A DNA stretch of 64,000 nt. Source: Oreocharis arfaki (taxonomy: Eukaryota > Chordata > Aves > Passeriformes > Paramythiidae). A program made the position numbers and the translations under genes. Shown here piece after piece: positions 53,660 through 63,615 of this stretch (positions within the stretch are counted from its first letter, which is position 1; each line of letters begins with the position of its first letter). The notes under the pieces were generated by a model that did not search any database, had not been told where the DNA came from, and was given only the letters and a program-made list of their open reading frames with translations. The stretch covers positions 161,381 to 225,380 of the forward strand of contig VZRR01002766.1 of assembly GCA_013398015.1 (NCBI GenBank), given 5' to 3'.

Positions 53660-53797
53660 CTGGAAGTGTCCAAGGCCAGGGTGGATGGGGCTTGGAGCAA
53701 CCTGAGACAGTGGGAGGTGTCCCTGCCCATGGCTGGGGGGTGGAATGGGATGAACCTCGGGGTCCCTTGCAACCCAAACCATCCTGTGGCTCTGTGT
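53660..53797 (+). mobile_element. CR1 LINE 3'-end fragment
   Basis: This is the sense strand of the avian CR1 3' end: ctggaagtgtccaaggccag, ggtggatggggcttggagcaa, cctgagacagtgggaggtgtcc, ctgcccatggctggggggtgg, then ggtcccttgcaacccaaacc ending in catcctgtggctctgtg. The last part corresponds to the terminal attctgtg-type repeats of CR1. It is 5'-truncated and non-coding. Large open frames that cross it (for example 53530-54156, minus) are therefore partly repeat-derived. Confidence 0.9.
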
Positions 53798-54780
53798 CCC
53801 CAGCAAGCACGTTGTGTGAGCTGCCTTGGTGTCTGCTCGCTGACAGATGCTGGAGTGTCCTGACACTGACACCACAGAATGCTGCACAACACCCAGCCTT
53901 GCAGACTGCACTGACTGAGGAACCACGGCAGCCCAGAACCAACCTGCTGCACAGGGCACAACCTGGAAACTGGCTGATAAAGCTCCAAGTGTGGCTGTAA
54001 ACAAGAATCATCACCCAGGAGTTTCCAAGAAGCTCCATGGTGATCTATTCTCAGCTCTGTAACATTCTTCCTGGAAGAAAACATGAAATCATCTTCTAAT
54101 AAAGCTGCAGATGGCACAGCACGGCAGAGCAATAACTCAGGGAGAGGATTTTTCACTGCCGAGGAGTTGGCTGGGGAGAGGAAAGGGAGTCCCAGGCACC
54201 TCAGTGGGCCAGGATCAAATTCCCCAGCTCCATGAGGAACATGCAGGAGGCAGGGCTTTGTTCTGGGAGTCAGAGATGCTCAAACAGGTTTGGGGATTGT
54301 GGTGGTTCCTCAGCTGAGCTTACAGACAGGGAGGCAGGACATTGCATTAGCTCCTTCCCTGGGTCTGCTGGCAGAGCTTCAGCAGTGCCTGGCAGAGCCC
54401 CACATTTCATCCCAGCCCTTTTTGGGGTGCCAGCCCTGGCACAGGCATCAGGGCAGCCCCGGGTGAGGCAGTCTGCTGCCGAGCACCATCCCCATGGAGC
54501 AGGGACACACTGTCCTTCCGTCTGCCCTGCCTTCCCAGGACCCTGCTGTGATTTAAAAATATCCTTTCCCAGACTCTTAGCAAAGACACAAATCTTCTGG
54601 TTTGCAGTTTAACTCCTAGGGCAGCCCACGATACAAATGCTGGGGAGCTACAGGCCTAACAGGGCATTTGGACACCACAGGCATAAGAATTCCAAAGGCT
54701 TTGCGTGGAATTTCAGATTGTATCTTTATTTTTAAAAGATAAGGGGAGGCTGTGCAGGGAAATTCCACCCTTCAGAACCC

Positions 54781-54857
54781 ACCCACTACAGCCTAGTGTC
54801 AGAAACAAAACACTGAGCTGGATGAACCTTGGTCTGAAGCTATTTTTATGTTCCTCT
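54781..54857 (+). mobile_element. Ancient CR1 3'-terminal fragment
   Basis: The blocks cccactacag...agtgtcagaaac, acactgagctggatgaacc and ttggtctgaag...tttttatgttc match the end of an old CR1 lineage (actggactagatggacc, attggtctgac, tcttatgttc). It is on the plus strand, just upstream of another CR1 fragment in the same orientation, from which it is separated by about 130 bp. Confidence 0.65.
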
Positions 54858-54989
54858 TCTGTTGTGCACAATGTCTGAGTGTAGTCCTGTAGCAAAGGAT
54901 GCAAATCTTCCTGTGCTCCTGGTATTACTGGTGCAATTCCCACTGGAGGGCCATGTTAAATTTAGAGCCCACAAATCATAAAGGAAGCT

Positions 54990-55245
54990 GAAAAGTTGCA
55001 GAGAGTTCAGAAAAGAATATGAAAAACAGCATTTACAGCTGCAGGAGCTTGGTCTATTTAGCTTCTGAAGAGAGGAGTTTAAGGGATGACTTGGTTAAAG
55101 ACTACCAGTGTTCAGAGGAAGAATTAAATACGGAGATCAGGGTCCTCAATTAGCACAGGAAAACCTTGACACTGAAAACAGGCAAGTTCTGGCTGGAAAT
55201 ATGAGGCACATGTTTACCAGTGTAAATAATGAATTTATTACAAAA
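54990..55245 (+). mobile_element. Ancient CR1 LINE fragment
   Basis: Sense-strand CR1 blocks occur in order: aaaagttgcagagagttcag, aaaagaatatg, ggagcttggtctatttagctt, tgaagagaggagtttaag, ggatgacttggttaaag, caggcaagttctggctgg and aaatatgaggcacatgttta. This corresponds to the end of the reverse-transcriptase frame and the adjacent 3' UTR. It is the same lineage as the copy near 38.5 kb, and the two share the layout of the gggatgacttg block. The frame is destroyed. Confidence 0.75.
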
Positions 55246-55841
55246 GCCAGAGCAGAAGCAGACAGGACGACTCTTCATTACAGGGGGTTTTTAATAACAT
55301 TTGAATGCTTTTTTCCTGAAAAGACATGTTGAAATTCAAACAAGCACGAACAGAACCAGCCATGTGACCTGTGTTTTCCAAGGGAGCAAACAGTAATGCT
55401 TCCCTTTTTTTCACATTCATAGCCTTTTCTCCCTTCCACCAGCAGTCCTGACAGTAATTCCAAGTGTGTAACAGCTGAGAGCATAATTCTGATCACAGAT
55501 CCTCCTGGCAGATCTGCTCAGTGTTTGTGCAAGCACCAAGTAGCTCTCTCATCTCCCTGCCAGGAGCCTCTCACCTGCATGTGCCTTAAGCCATAAAATA
55601 CCATCTTAGTGGCACTGGTGCTCCCTCCTCGCTGCCTGAAGCCAGGAGCCAGCCCACAATCCACCTCCTCACTCCCCTGCTCCTGCTGCCCACGAGCAGC
55701 AGAGAATCCTTTCACACACCCAGGTCCAAGCAATTCCAACCAGTCCTTAGTTATGCATCCTGCACTTCCCTAATACCCAGCGTCCACCGTGCTGTAAACC
55801 CACTCCTCCGCGTCCTACCCAACAGGATCACATAGAACAGA

Positions 55842-56040
55842 TTATCCCCTCTTCTGAAGGCATTTAAGACCATTTTCATGCCTCACTAAAGTCTCCTCCT
55901 GACTAGACAGCACCAGTTCTTCCTCCCTTTCCTGAGAGGCTGCCGCTCTCATCACCTTTTGCCGCTGGACTCCTTCCAAGCTCTGCTCCTCCTGCTCGGA
56001 ACGCCACCCCCCAAACTCCACGTGGGGCTGCAGGCCTTCC
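55842..56040 (-). mobile_element. Ancient CR1 LINE fragment
   Basis: Read on the plus strand, the sequence is collinear with the complement of old CR1 elements: gaaggcatttaagacc, attttcatgcctcactaaag, tctcctcctgactagacag, caccagttcttcctccc, tttcctgagaggctgcc, gctctcatcacctttt, ctggactccttccaagc and gaacgccacc. It lies on the minus strand, opposite to its neighbour at 54990-55245, so the two are separate insertions. Confidence 0.7.
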
Positions 56041-56214
56041 ACAAACACACACCAAAACCCCAGGCTCTGTCACGTGTGCCTGGGAGCAGAACTCGGCCCT
56101 CTTTTAATCCCACTGCATTTATCAGCCGTATAACGTTTTGCACATTATCGCCCCAATTATAGAGGCTTGTAGGTGATAATGAGATTGCACTGGATATATT
56201 CCAGCAAAGCACAT

Positions 56215-56370
56215 TCTAGGTTTTACTAACTCCATTAACCAAGAAAAGCTGGTTAATGGCTGAAAAGTGCAATGATGCACATAATCACACCAGTTGCTTT
56301 GCTACTACAATTATATTATTAAGATGGATCTTTGAGGTACAATTTTCATGTATAATTAGTGGTTTGTCCC
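56215..56370. promoter_or_regulatory. Possible regulatory block with paired dyads
   Basis: The AT-rich stretch contains CCATTAACC (56232-56240) and its exact reverse complement GGTTAATGG (56251-56259), spaced by 10 bp. About 10 bp further on is a gtgca...tgcac dyad (56267-56280), and then tataattagtgg. Inverted gttaat half-sites are the type of site bound by HNF1/POU-homeodomain dimers. Nine-base inverted repeats are expected a few times in 64 kb by chance, so the functional reading is speculative. Confidence 0.25.
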
Positions 56371-57111
56371 TTCAGGGGAAAAAAAAAAAGTAATTCAAAA
56401 GCACCCAGAGGTTTGAGGAAAAATGGTTCTTACTGAAAACACAAATGAAGTCATGCTCTCAGGGTCAGACTCTGACTGGGATTTGTGAGAAAACAGGAGT
56501 GCAAGACTTTAGAAACTTAACACAGGCTCCTTGAAGATGTGAAATGTCAAAGCTGCAGTCCACTGACGCACACTGGGGGCACCCAGTCTCAGTGGTGTCC
56601 ATGGGCATCCAGGCTGTGACTTCTGAAAAGACAACAGATCCCAGAATGAATCAGAAATGTAAAATATTTAGACTGATTCAAAATTATTTCTTGGTGTTTT
56701 ATTGACTTCTGTATTCAATTGTCATTTATTTTCTTGGACATCACTATTCTTCCCAATAGAGATAACTTCAATTTCACATTAAGAAAGCCAGCACCACCAA
56801 GCAGGCAGAAGGATGAAGAACCCTCTGGTTACTCCTTTTACCAAATAACAAAACAGAAAACGAGTGTAAATTTTCACAAGCAGTTTCCAAGTGCAAGCCT
56901 GATTTTTATGATTGCTTTTCTCTTTCAGCTAAATTGTACTTATCAGCTTGACAAAAAATGCAATTACCGTTTTTCACTGGGAATTTTTTACAAATTTAAT
57001 CAAGTTGTCAGGAGAAATGCTATTATCCTCGCCATGTGAAATTAATACATCAGCAACTTATCTACTGTCTTGCATGTGTGTATGACATTTATATGGATCA
57101 TTGAAACTTAC

Positions 57112-57141
57112 ATATATATATATATATCTATATATATATAT
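57112..57141. repeat. (AT)n microsatellite
   Basis: A run of AT dinucleotides with a single C interruption (atatatctatat). It is a short simple-sequence tract. Confidence 0.95.
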
Positions 57142-58202
57142 CTTCTGCTTGGTAAATTTTCACACAATAAAAAAATCTTCAGAACTGAATTTTTGATTGT
57201 CTGAAAGTCCTTGATATGGCTGGCTCTGCCAAGGAGCTTAGCAGGAGACTTTGCTGGATTTAATCAGCCAGACAGACCTCAGAAATTCCACTGGAATTCT
57301 TGTTGCTATTAGAAATATGCACTAGCATTTGCTAATTCAGCTCAGAACTGATTCAGAAACTAAAAGCAATAAATCTTCATGCAAGCATTGAGCTCTCAAG
57401 GATATCCTGGAGCAGTGATTTTTGGAGAGGAGGAATACATAAAGGAATGTAGGCTGTCTAGCCAAAATTTTATTTGAAATACTCTTTTCAATGAATCCAG
57501 AGACTTGCCCAAAACACGAAACCTCTTGATTTTTCCCAAATTCATTGACTTGGCCTTCCACTTCCATGACCCTGCCCAGGAGACAAGAAAGCAGGGGCAG
57601 CAGGAGAAGAAATTGATGCACAAACTCTTGGCCACCCCCTTTAAGTAAGGAGGAGTTTCATCACTGATATTAAACAGGAGTTAAATCTGCGCTGTGGATC
57701 ACCAGGACATCCTTCTCTGTTTTAAGAGATCAGTGGTCTCCTGAAATCTAACAAAAACTGCCAACTTTGAGAAAAACTGCAGGTACTGTGGCAAGGCCTG
57801 CAATGGTAAGCACATACTGAGTGTTTGCTGAACTGGGGCTTCATTTGTCATTACCCTGGAGTTAAAGGAAAGTGTGAAACAGCATTACCTGCAGGCAGAG
57901 CCGACTGACACTCCAAAATTCGATGTGTGAAACCTCCAAAATACCCCCAAGAGGCACAAACCTGACACAGCTGCCGGGGCAGACTCTGACAGAGGCACAT
58001 GGTAACAACCTGCCAGCCATGATCAGCTCCAGATATGAACCCCTGGCTGCAGAGGAGTCCAGCAGGCTGGGGTTTTAACCTCAGCATTTCCAAATGCCCA
58101 GGCCAGGTGACAGGGCAGTGCCAGCAGGTACGGGCCATCGGCTGCAGCTGAGCAGCTCAGCTTGGGCCAGAGAGCTCCTGCTCCCCAAATACTTGAGTTT
58201 GA

Positions 58203-58306
58203 GATCGCAGAATGGTTTGGGTTGGAAGAGACTTTAAATCTCCTTCCAACCCTCCTGCCACAGGCGGGGACTGCACTAGACCATGTTGCTGAGAGCCTCA
58301 TGCAGC
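58203..58306 (-). mobile_element. CR1 LINE fragment, part 1 (split by LTR)
   Basis: The plus strand reads as the complement of the avian CR1 3' end: gatcgcagaatggtttgggt, tggaagagactttaaatc, ccttccaaccctcctgcca, caggcgggga and ctagaccatgttgctgagagcc, up to tcatgcagc. It is then interrupted at 58307 by a solo LTR, and the same CR1 resumes at 58745. The insertion shows that the CR1 is the older of the two. Confidence 0.92.
58303..58306. repeat. LTR target-site duplication, left copy
   Basis: CAGC directly left of the LTR is repeated directly right of it at 58745-58748. A 4-bp duplication is typical of gammaretrovirus-like (ERV1-type) integrations. Confidence 0.85.
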
Positions 58307-58744
58307 TGATGCCTTAGGTTTTAACTTCTGTAATTTAAAATCTTGTACTGTCTAGAATATAACTCTGAAGTTTCTTGTAGCCTGTTAGCTGCTGCTCTCT
58401 TAAGCTAGATAGGCACAACAAACCCTCTCCAGGCCTGCCCTCCAAGGACACCCAGCCTGTCCTAGGCCCAAAATGTAAACCAACATCTTTAGAAGGGGGG
58501 GTGAGCTTGGGGAAATGACATAATTAACTGAAGCTTTAATTGGAGAATTGAACTTGATATGCAAATAGACCAAACTCATAAAAGTGTGAAGAACTCATGA
58601 CCTGGGGTCCACCTCGGGGTCCATCTTGGCAGCAGCCTCTGGCTCCCCAGGGTGTACCTTTGAAGGCCCTTCAAATAAATACCTACCTTTATTCCCTTGC
58701 TCTTGTCTAGTCTATGTTTTTTTAGGTGGCCTGATAAGGCATCA
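58307..58744 (+). mobile_element. Solo LTR of an endogenous retrovirus
   Basis: A 438-bp element bounded by perfect 10-bp inverted ends, TGATGCCTTA and TAAGGCATCA. Both flanks have CAGC, and removing the LTR plus one CAGC restores a continuous CR1 (gagagcctcatgcagcctg), which proves the boundaries. An octamer-like atgcaaat (58559-58566) and a TATA-like cataaaag (58577-58584) lie upstream of an AATAAA at 58674-58679, giving plus orientation. No internal retroviral gene is present, so it arose by recombination between two LTRs. The 4-bp duplication suggests an ERV1-type virus. I think the family occurs in songbirds but cannot confirm that. Confidence 0.92.
58674..58679 (+). promoter_or_regulatory. 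LTR polyadenylation signal AATAAA
   Basis: AATAAA within the solo LTR, followed after about 30 bp by a T-rich segment (gtctatgttttttt), the usual layout of the LTR R/U5 region. It may still act as a poly(A) signal for plus-strand transcripts. Confidence 0.6.
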
Positions 58745-58770
58745 CAGCCTGTCCTTGGACACTTCCAGGG
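58745..58770 (-). mobile_element. CR1 LINE fragment, part 2 (after LTR)
   Basis: Continuation of the CR1 split by the LTR: cagcctgtccttggacactt then ccaggg, which follows directly on from part 1 in the CR1 consensus. The first four bases are the right copy of the target duplication. Similarity ends after 58770. Confidence 0.88.
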
Positions 58771-61700
58771 ATATCAAGAGATATTCAGTAATAATAAATT
58801 TCAGTAATAAAGATTTGATTTAATTCACTACAAAATCGTAAAATTAACACACTTCCTGTGCCATTTGAGGGTCACAGGATCTTTTCAGAAGAACCTGGTT
58901 CTCTGTTTCTACATGAGTCTGATTTGCTGTAAAAGGGAAATCTCACTCGACATTTAGGAACTGAAGTGCTTATAGCATTTATTACATTTTCCTGATATAT
59001 TAACAAAATTCATAAACACAAACCATTCTTCAACAAAAAAAGAACCAAACCTGCCTCTCAGTTTTCATAAAACTGTGGGATTTTCTCATAAATAGTATAT
59101 ATTAATTTCTATGCCACTTTGACATCCCTCTCCATAAGTTAGCATACCCTCAGGAAAAATATGGTTCTGCTGATAAACATTCGGCTCTCGGCTTTTTTTG
59201 TGTTCTGCAGTAGTTTGGACGGCCAAGTCAAAATCCTGGCTGGTTGTCTATGACCTCTGCATTCTCCTTCAAATTCCATGCATTTCCAGGAGATGATGGA
59301 AGAGCTGATAGTGTCTACTGTTTATCAGCCACGATAATTAGATTAGATACATTTTTGATTGCAAAAATAGTTTTGTAATGGATTTTTTTTTTTTTTTTTT
59401 GTTTACAGCTGCTATTTCCAACATTTTCAACAGTCTTCTGAAGATTTTAAAAAGTCGGTGTCCAGGGAGCACTTTGTCTCCTTCAGCTGAAAAGCCTTTT
59501 TGGGGGGGGAGAGGAAATTCAGTTTCTCCTCTCTCTGCACTGTCAGCCCCCAGAGCATGAAGTCCCTTCTCCCATTTGCTGTCAGCCCTGGACAGGGCTC
59601 AGCTGTCCCCTCCAGCACCCACACACCCCGCTGTGCCCTCCTACTGCTCCAGCCACAGCCAGGTTGATGCTGTCTGGGCTCTGCCAAATGCTCAGCTCCA
59701 ATTGCTCTTGGTTCAGGGTGCCATTGCAAGAGACAAAACATGGGAAATTATGGCATTCTGCTGGAAATTCGAGCACTCAACAGTCAAGCAGAGCCACGTT
59801 TAGGTTGCCCATATAAATTCCTGCTGTGATGAGCATATTGTTTACTTGATGACAATGATGTACTCTTGGAAGAACCTTTATTCTCTGCTCTCAGCTCTTT
59901 CCGGTTGCCGGCATGCAACGAGGTGGAGCAGCAGTTCTTACAGAGCTGGCTACTGCTGTGTGCTGTTCTGCACATTCAATGGCTGAATCAAATTGAGAGA
60001 CAGCTAAAAATGCATCGTGTTCCCCAGCAGCTCTGTTTGCCTGGGTAGACACTTGCTGCAGTTTCCTGAGGACTGTCATGTCGCTCCAAAATGACTGATC
60101 CGGGCACTCACTCCTGCCCCCAGCACAGTGAAAGTTGTGTTCCACACCCTGGAGAAGCTTGAGCCCCTGTTAAAGAAACACCTAATGTGTTTGGTTGTGC
60201 TGGAATAGCCCACTGAGCTCAGCACAGGTCAGGAGAAGGTGAAACCACCACTGGCTCCCTTGCAGTAGGATTTCCACCTCCTTGAAGGATCAGCTGCTCC
60301 CACACAACGAAAGCAAACCTCTAAAGAAAGATTCCCAAAACCAAAGACACGTTTCACAGCTGGCTTTTACATCCCTAATCCTCCATCCCAGGGAGTTTTT
60401 TGCCAGTAAAAAGGGGCTAGGATAATTTCTTTATCCTTCTTACCGACATTGTCCTGCCAGCTCAGGCCCTCCTTTTCCAGGAGTCTGGGAGACACTGTGC
60501 TTGGGACCCCCTACCTTCCTCCCACCACTGACATGGAGCAGAGGCTTCCTCCCCAGAGCCCCCCACCAGCACAAGCCCTTGTGCACCCCTGCCTTTTGAG
60601 AAGGGAAACACCAGAGAAAGGGCTTCTCCCACAGGCACATCGAACATAAGTGCTGGGGCCTCTGAGCAGACCCCAGGCTGCAGCTCTGCCTCCGTGGCTT
60701 GTGTTTGTATCCTCCACTGAAACGTAACTCCCCCGTGTCAGTCCCACCAGCTGCTTCCAATCTTCTGAGCAGGATTGCTCTGTGCTATAAACTTCAGCTT
60801 TCCAAACACGAGCATCATCTGTTAAGCCGAAAGCTTTAGATAGGATTCCTGAACACTAGGCTGGGAATCCAAGCAGCACAGGGCATATCTTCCCTGTGTC
60901 AGCAGACACCTAATGTATTTTTAGTGCTGTCAGAAACAAACCACTCCTTGATATTCCAGAGGGGGGAAAAAATCTTCTAGAAGTGGTGGTGAAGCTAATA
61001 TTTTAAAAGACCCTTCCGAGAACTTGCCAGCCTCTTGGGGGAGCTTGTCAACATCTCCCACGTTAAATGAAAGCCACTTTAAAATCCACAGGGGTTTTAA
61101 AGAAAAGCTGGAACATATCAAAGCTGCTGGGATGGCAAGCTTCATAACGTGCACAATACATCAACACTTACAGACAGTAAATCCTCCCCAGCCTCAGGGG
61201 AACTCACAGCCCCCCAGAGTAAGCCCTTTCCTAATGTATCTCTCAAATGAACTGCTAATCTCCTCTCTAAACTTGACAGCTGTCCTGCATGCACTCAAAC
61301 CCCTCTGTGCTTAATCCTTCTATCATTCTTGTTAAGTCACTTGTTAGATCATTTTTGCTTTAATACAAAGAAAGACAATCTCTCCTCCAACCCCAGACAG
61401 CGGCCTCACTCACCTGCAGTTGGTGTGTCCGTAGATTTCATACATGTGTGTGTGTGTGTATTCCCAGGAGCAATCTTGGGCTTTAGAACTTCCTGTGGCC
61501 AGTGGGAACTCCCACACCAGTCCCCCCAAGCAGATTTCTCAGACCCCCAGCAGATCTGATGGCTTCCTCTGCTCAGATCAGCTTGAATTTCTGACACGGT
61601 TTCTCACTGCTCTGAGGGAGCAGAAAACTTTCCCCTTGGCTGGGCAGACTTTGGCCCATGGTGCTGAATTCACAGTGCCAACAGCTATTTGTCACTTCTG

Positions 61701-63378
61701 CTCCAGATGATGGTTTGCCAGGGTTTCTGTACAGCCTTGCCACAAGAACTCACATGAGACATCACGAAGACAGCTGCGGTCTTACACTGCCCAAGTCCTG
61801 ACAAGGACTGCCTAAAGGGGAGTCTGGCATAGTCAGAAATAATCCCAGCTTCCAGCTGAGGACAAAGCAGTAGTTTTTCATGTAGTTCTCAGTGTTTCAA
61901 ATGAAGAATGTTTCAAAGCACACCAAAACACCAATCCTTCCTACTGTCCATTAGCTCTTCTTGACCACATATTTTGTTTACTGCTTCAAACTGATGAAGA
62001 GTTTCACCAAGACATTGATTTGTTCCAGTATCAACAGTGGGATTCCCTGCTCTGGCACCAGCACTGTTGACTGGGTGACCCCAATCAGCTGGCACGAGGT
62101 TGGTGCAAGTCTGACGATGCCTGACAGCTCTGCAGGGACCTAATGCCTGAGTGGAGCTGTTGAGTGTTTGCTCAACACCTGGAACATGAGGGTCCATGGC
62201 AAAAGTCGGGACAAAGAAAGCAATGAAATGACTTCTGCAACATACCTCAAACACAAGGCACGTGAGCTCTGATGAGCTGTTGGTCAAATAGAGGGTGCTG
62301 TTACTGCAGTGCTGGTGACAGGTGTCCTTCCTTCACAATATTTTTCCTAGTGAGGATATTTTTTTTATGCTGCTCCAGGTTCTTCATCACTCCCTGCATT
62401 GGCAGTGAGGGGAACAGGACCATTTTCCTCTCTGCCTGTAGCTACTCACACTGCTACAGCAGTGATATGAAATTATTCACTCTGCCTCTTAAAATGTCTA
62501 CAGAAGATGAGATACAACAATTGCTCCAGCAAGTGATGCTCAGCCACTCTGACTGATCACCCTGTGCCCTGTCACCCATCTGTTACCTCTGCCATTCCCT
62601 GCTGGCTCCAGTGCAAATCAGGTCCTGAAACACTCCACTGAAGAGAGCAAAGGTCTGTCACATAACTGCATCTCGGAGATGAGCTCTGGGCTGAGCCTGA
62701 CACCCCGTAACTGGGAAATGTCCCTATGGTCACCCGGTGCAGAACTGTGTCCCACACGAGCACGCTCTGGAACAAGACTTCCTTCGCTGATGTTTTCGGT
62801 ACTGAAATGAGTCCCATTTTCCAACCAGAGAATTCATGCTCTGAAACACTGCTTCCAGCCAGCTCTACTCCCTGCAGCCATCCTTATTGTTGCCTGATTC
62901 TCGATACACCCACTTCCCAGGCACTTCATGTGGCTGGGGAGGCGTATCCAGCCTCACGGTGCCGGGAGGCAGCCTCTTGGGAGGTATTCCTTATAGCTGA
63001 GCTTATGAAACCTGCCGATTTCAGATGCAAACAAAACACATTGGAAAGATGCTTTACCTGCCAGAGGAACATCTGTTAGACTGACAAATCAGGGCCTTGC
63101 ATAGGGAGGGCAGATTTACTTCTGACAAAACCCCACCCACCCTGCTCAGCTGAGCAGCTCTCGCCAGGGGCTGGAAATTAATAGGATCTTTGCATTGTCA
63201 ACTCCTCTTGCTCAAATGGAAAAGCACACGTGATGTTTCCCAAAGGAGGATCTGGTTTCTGGGTGGCCTGATGGGATGGGAACCATCAGGGGCAGCAAAG
63301 GGGACTTGCATCTCCCCACCACAGTCCCTTGCCCGGCAGCACAGCAGCTGCCTCTGCAAGGAGTGGCCAGAGGGGTGA
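58771..63378. other. Gene-free unique sequence
   Basis: No recognisable gene or interspersed repeat. Simple tracts include T18 at 59383-59400 and (TG)n at 61444-61459. Open frames reach 124 codons (61913-62287, minus) with no domain. Confidence 0.55.
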
Positions 63379-63615
63379 GGGCTGGGCCACCAAAGCCTGG
63401 ACTCAGCCGGCTCAACAGGTGGGTGCTGCAGGGCACTGCTGCCTGTCCTGCTGCCCAGGGTGCCTCTGCATCCACACACAGAGCACTCACAGGCACAGCA
63501 CACTCAGGCCCACCCCTTTCCACGGTTGAATGTTCCAGACCGGTTCTCCATGCCGGAGCAGCACTCCGGCGAGCGCATGTACTTCCACTCCAGTGAGGGC
63601 ACGTACCACACCTGA
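63379..63615 (+). other. Weak GC3-rich open frame with 24-bp duplication
   Basis: This frame is open from a stop at 63376 to the TGA at 63613. The last 20 or so codons (ATG at 63550) nearly all end in G or C. They include two tandem 24-bp units (63562-63585 and 63586-63609) that read HSGERMYF and HSSEGTYH. An acceptor-like ttccag lies just upstream at about 63532-63537. The first unit faintly recalls the linker of C2H2 zinc fingers, but no Cys/His finger is present. It might be a small terminal exon, a degraded finger fragment, or chance in rising GC. I do not recognise the protein. Confidence 0.15.

Noticed and set aside
53530..54156. 208-codon minus-strand open frame
   Set aside because: It runs antisense through a CR1 3' end, so part of it is repeat-derived; no domain.
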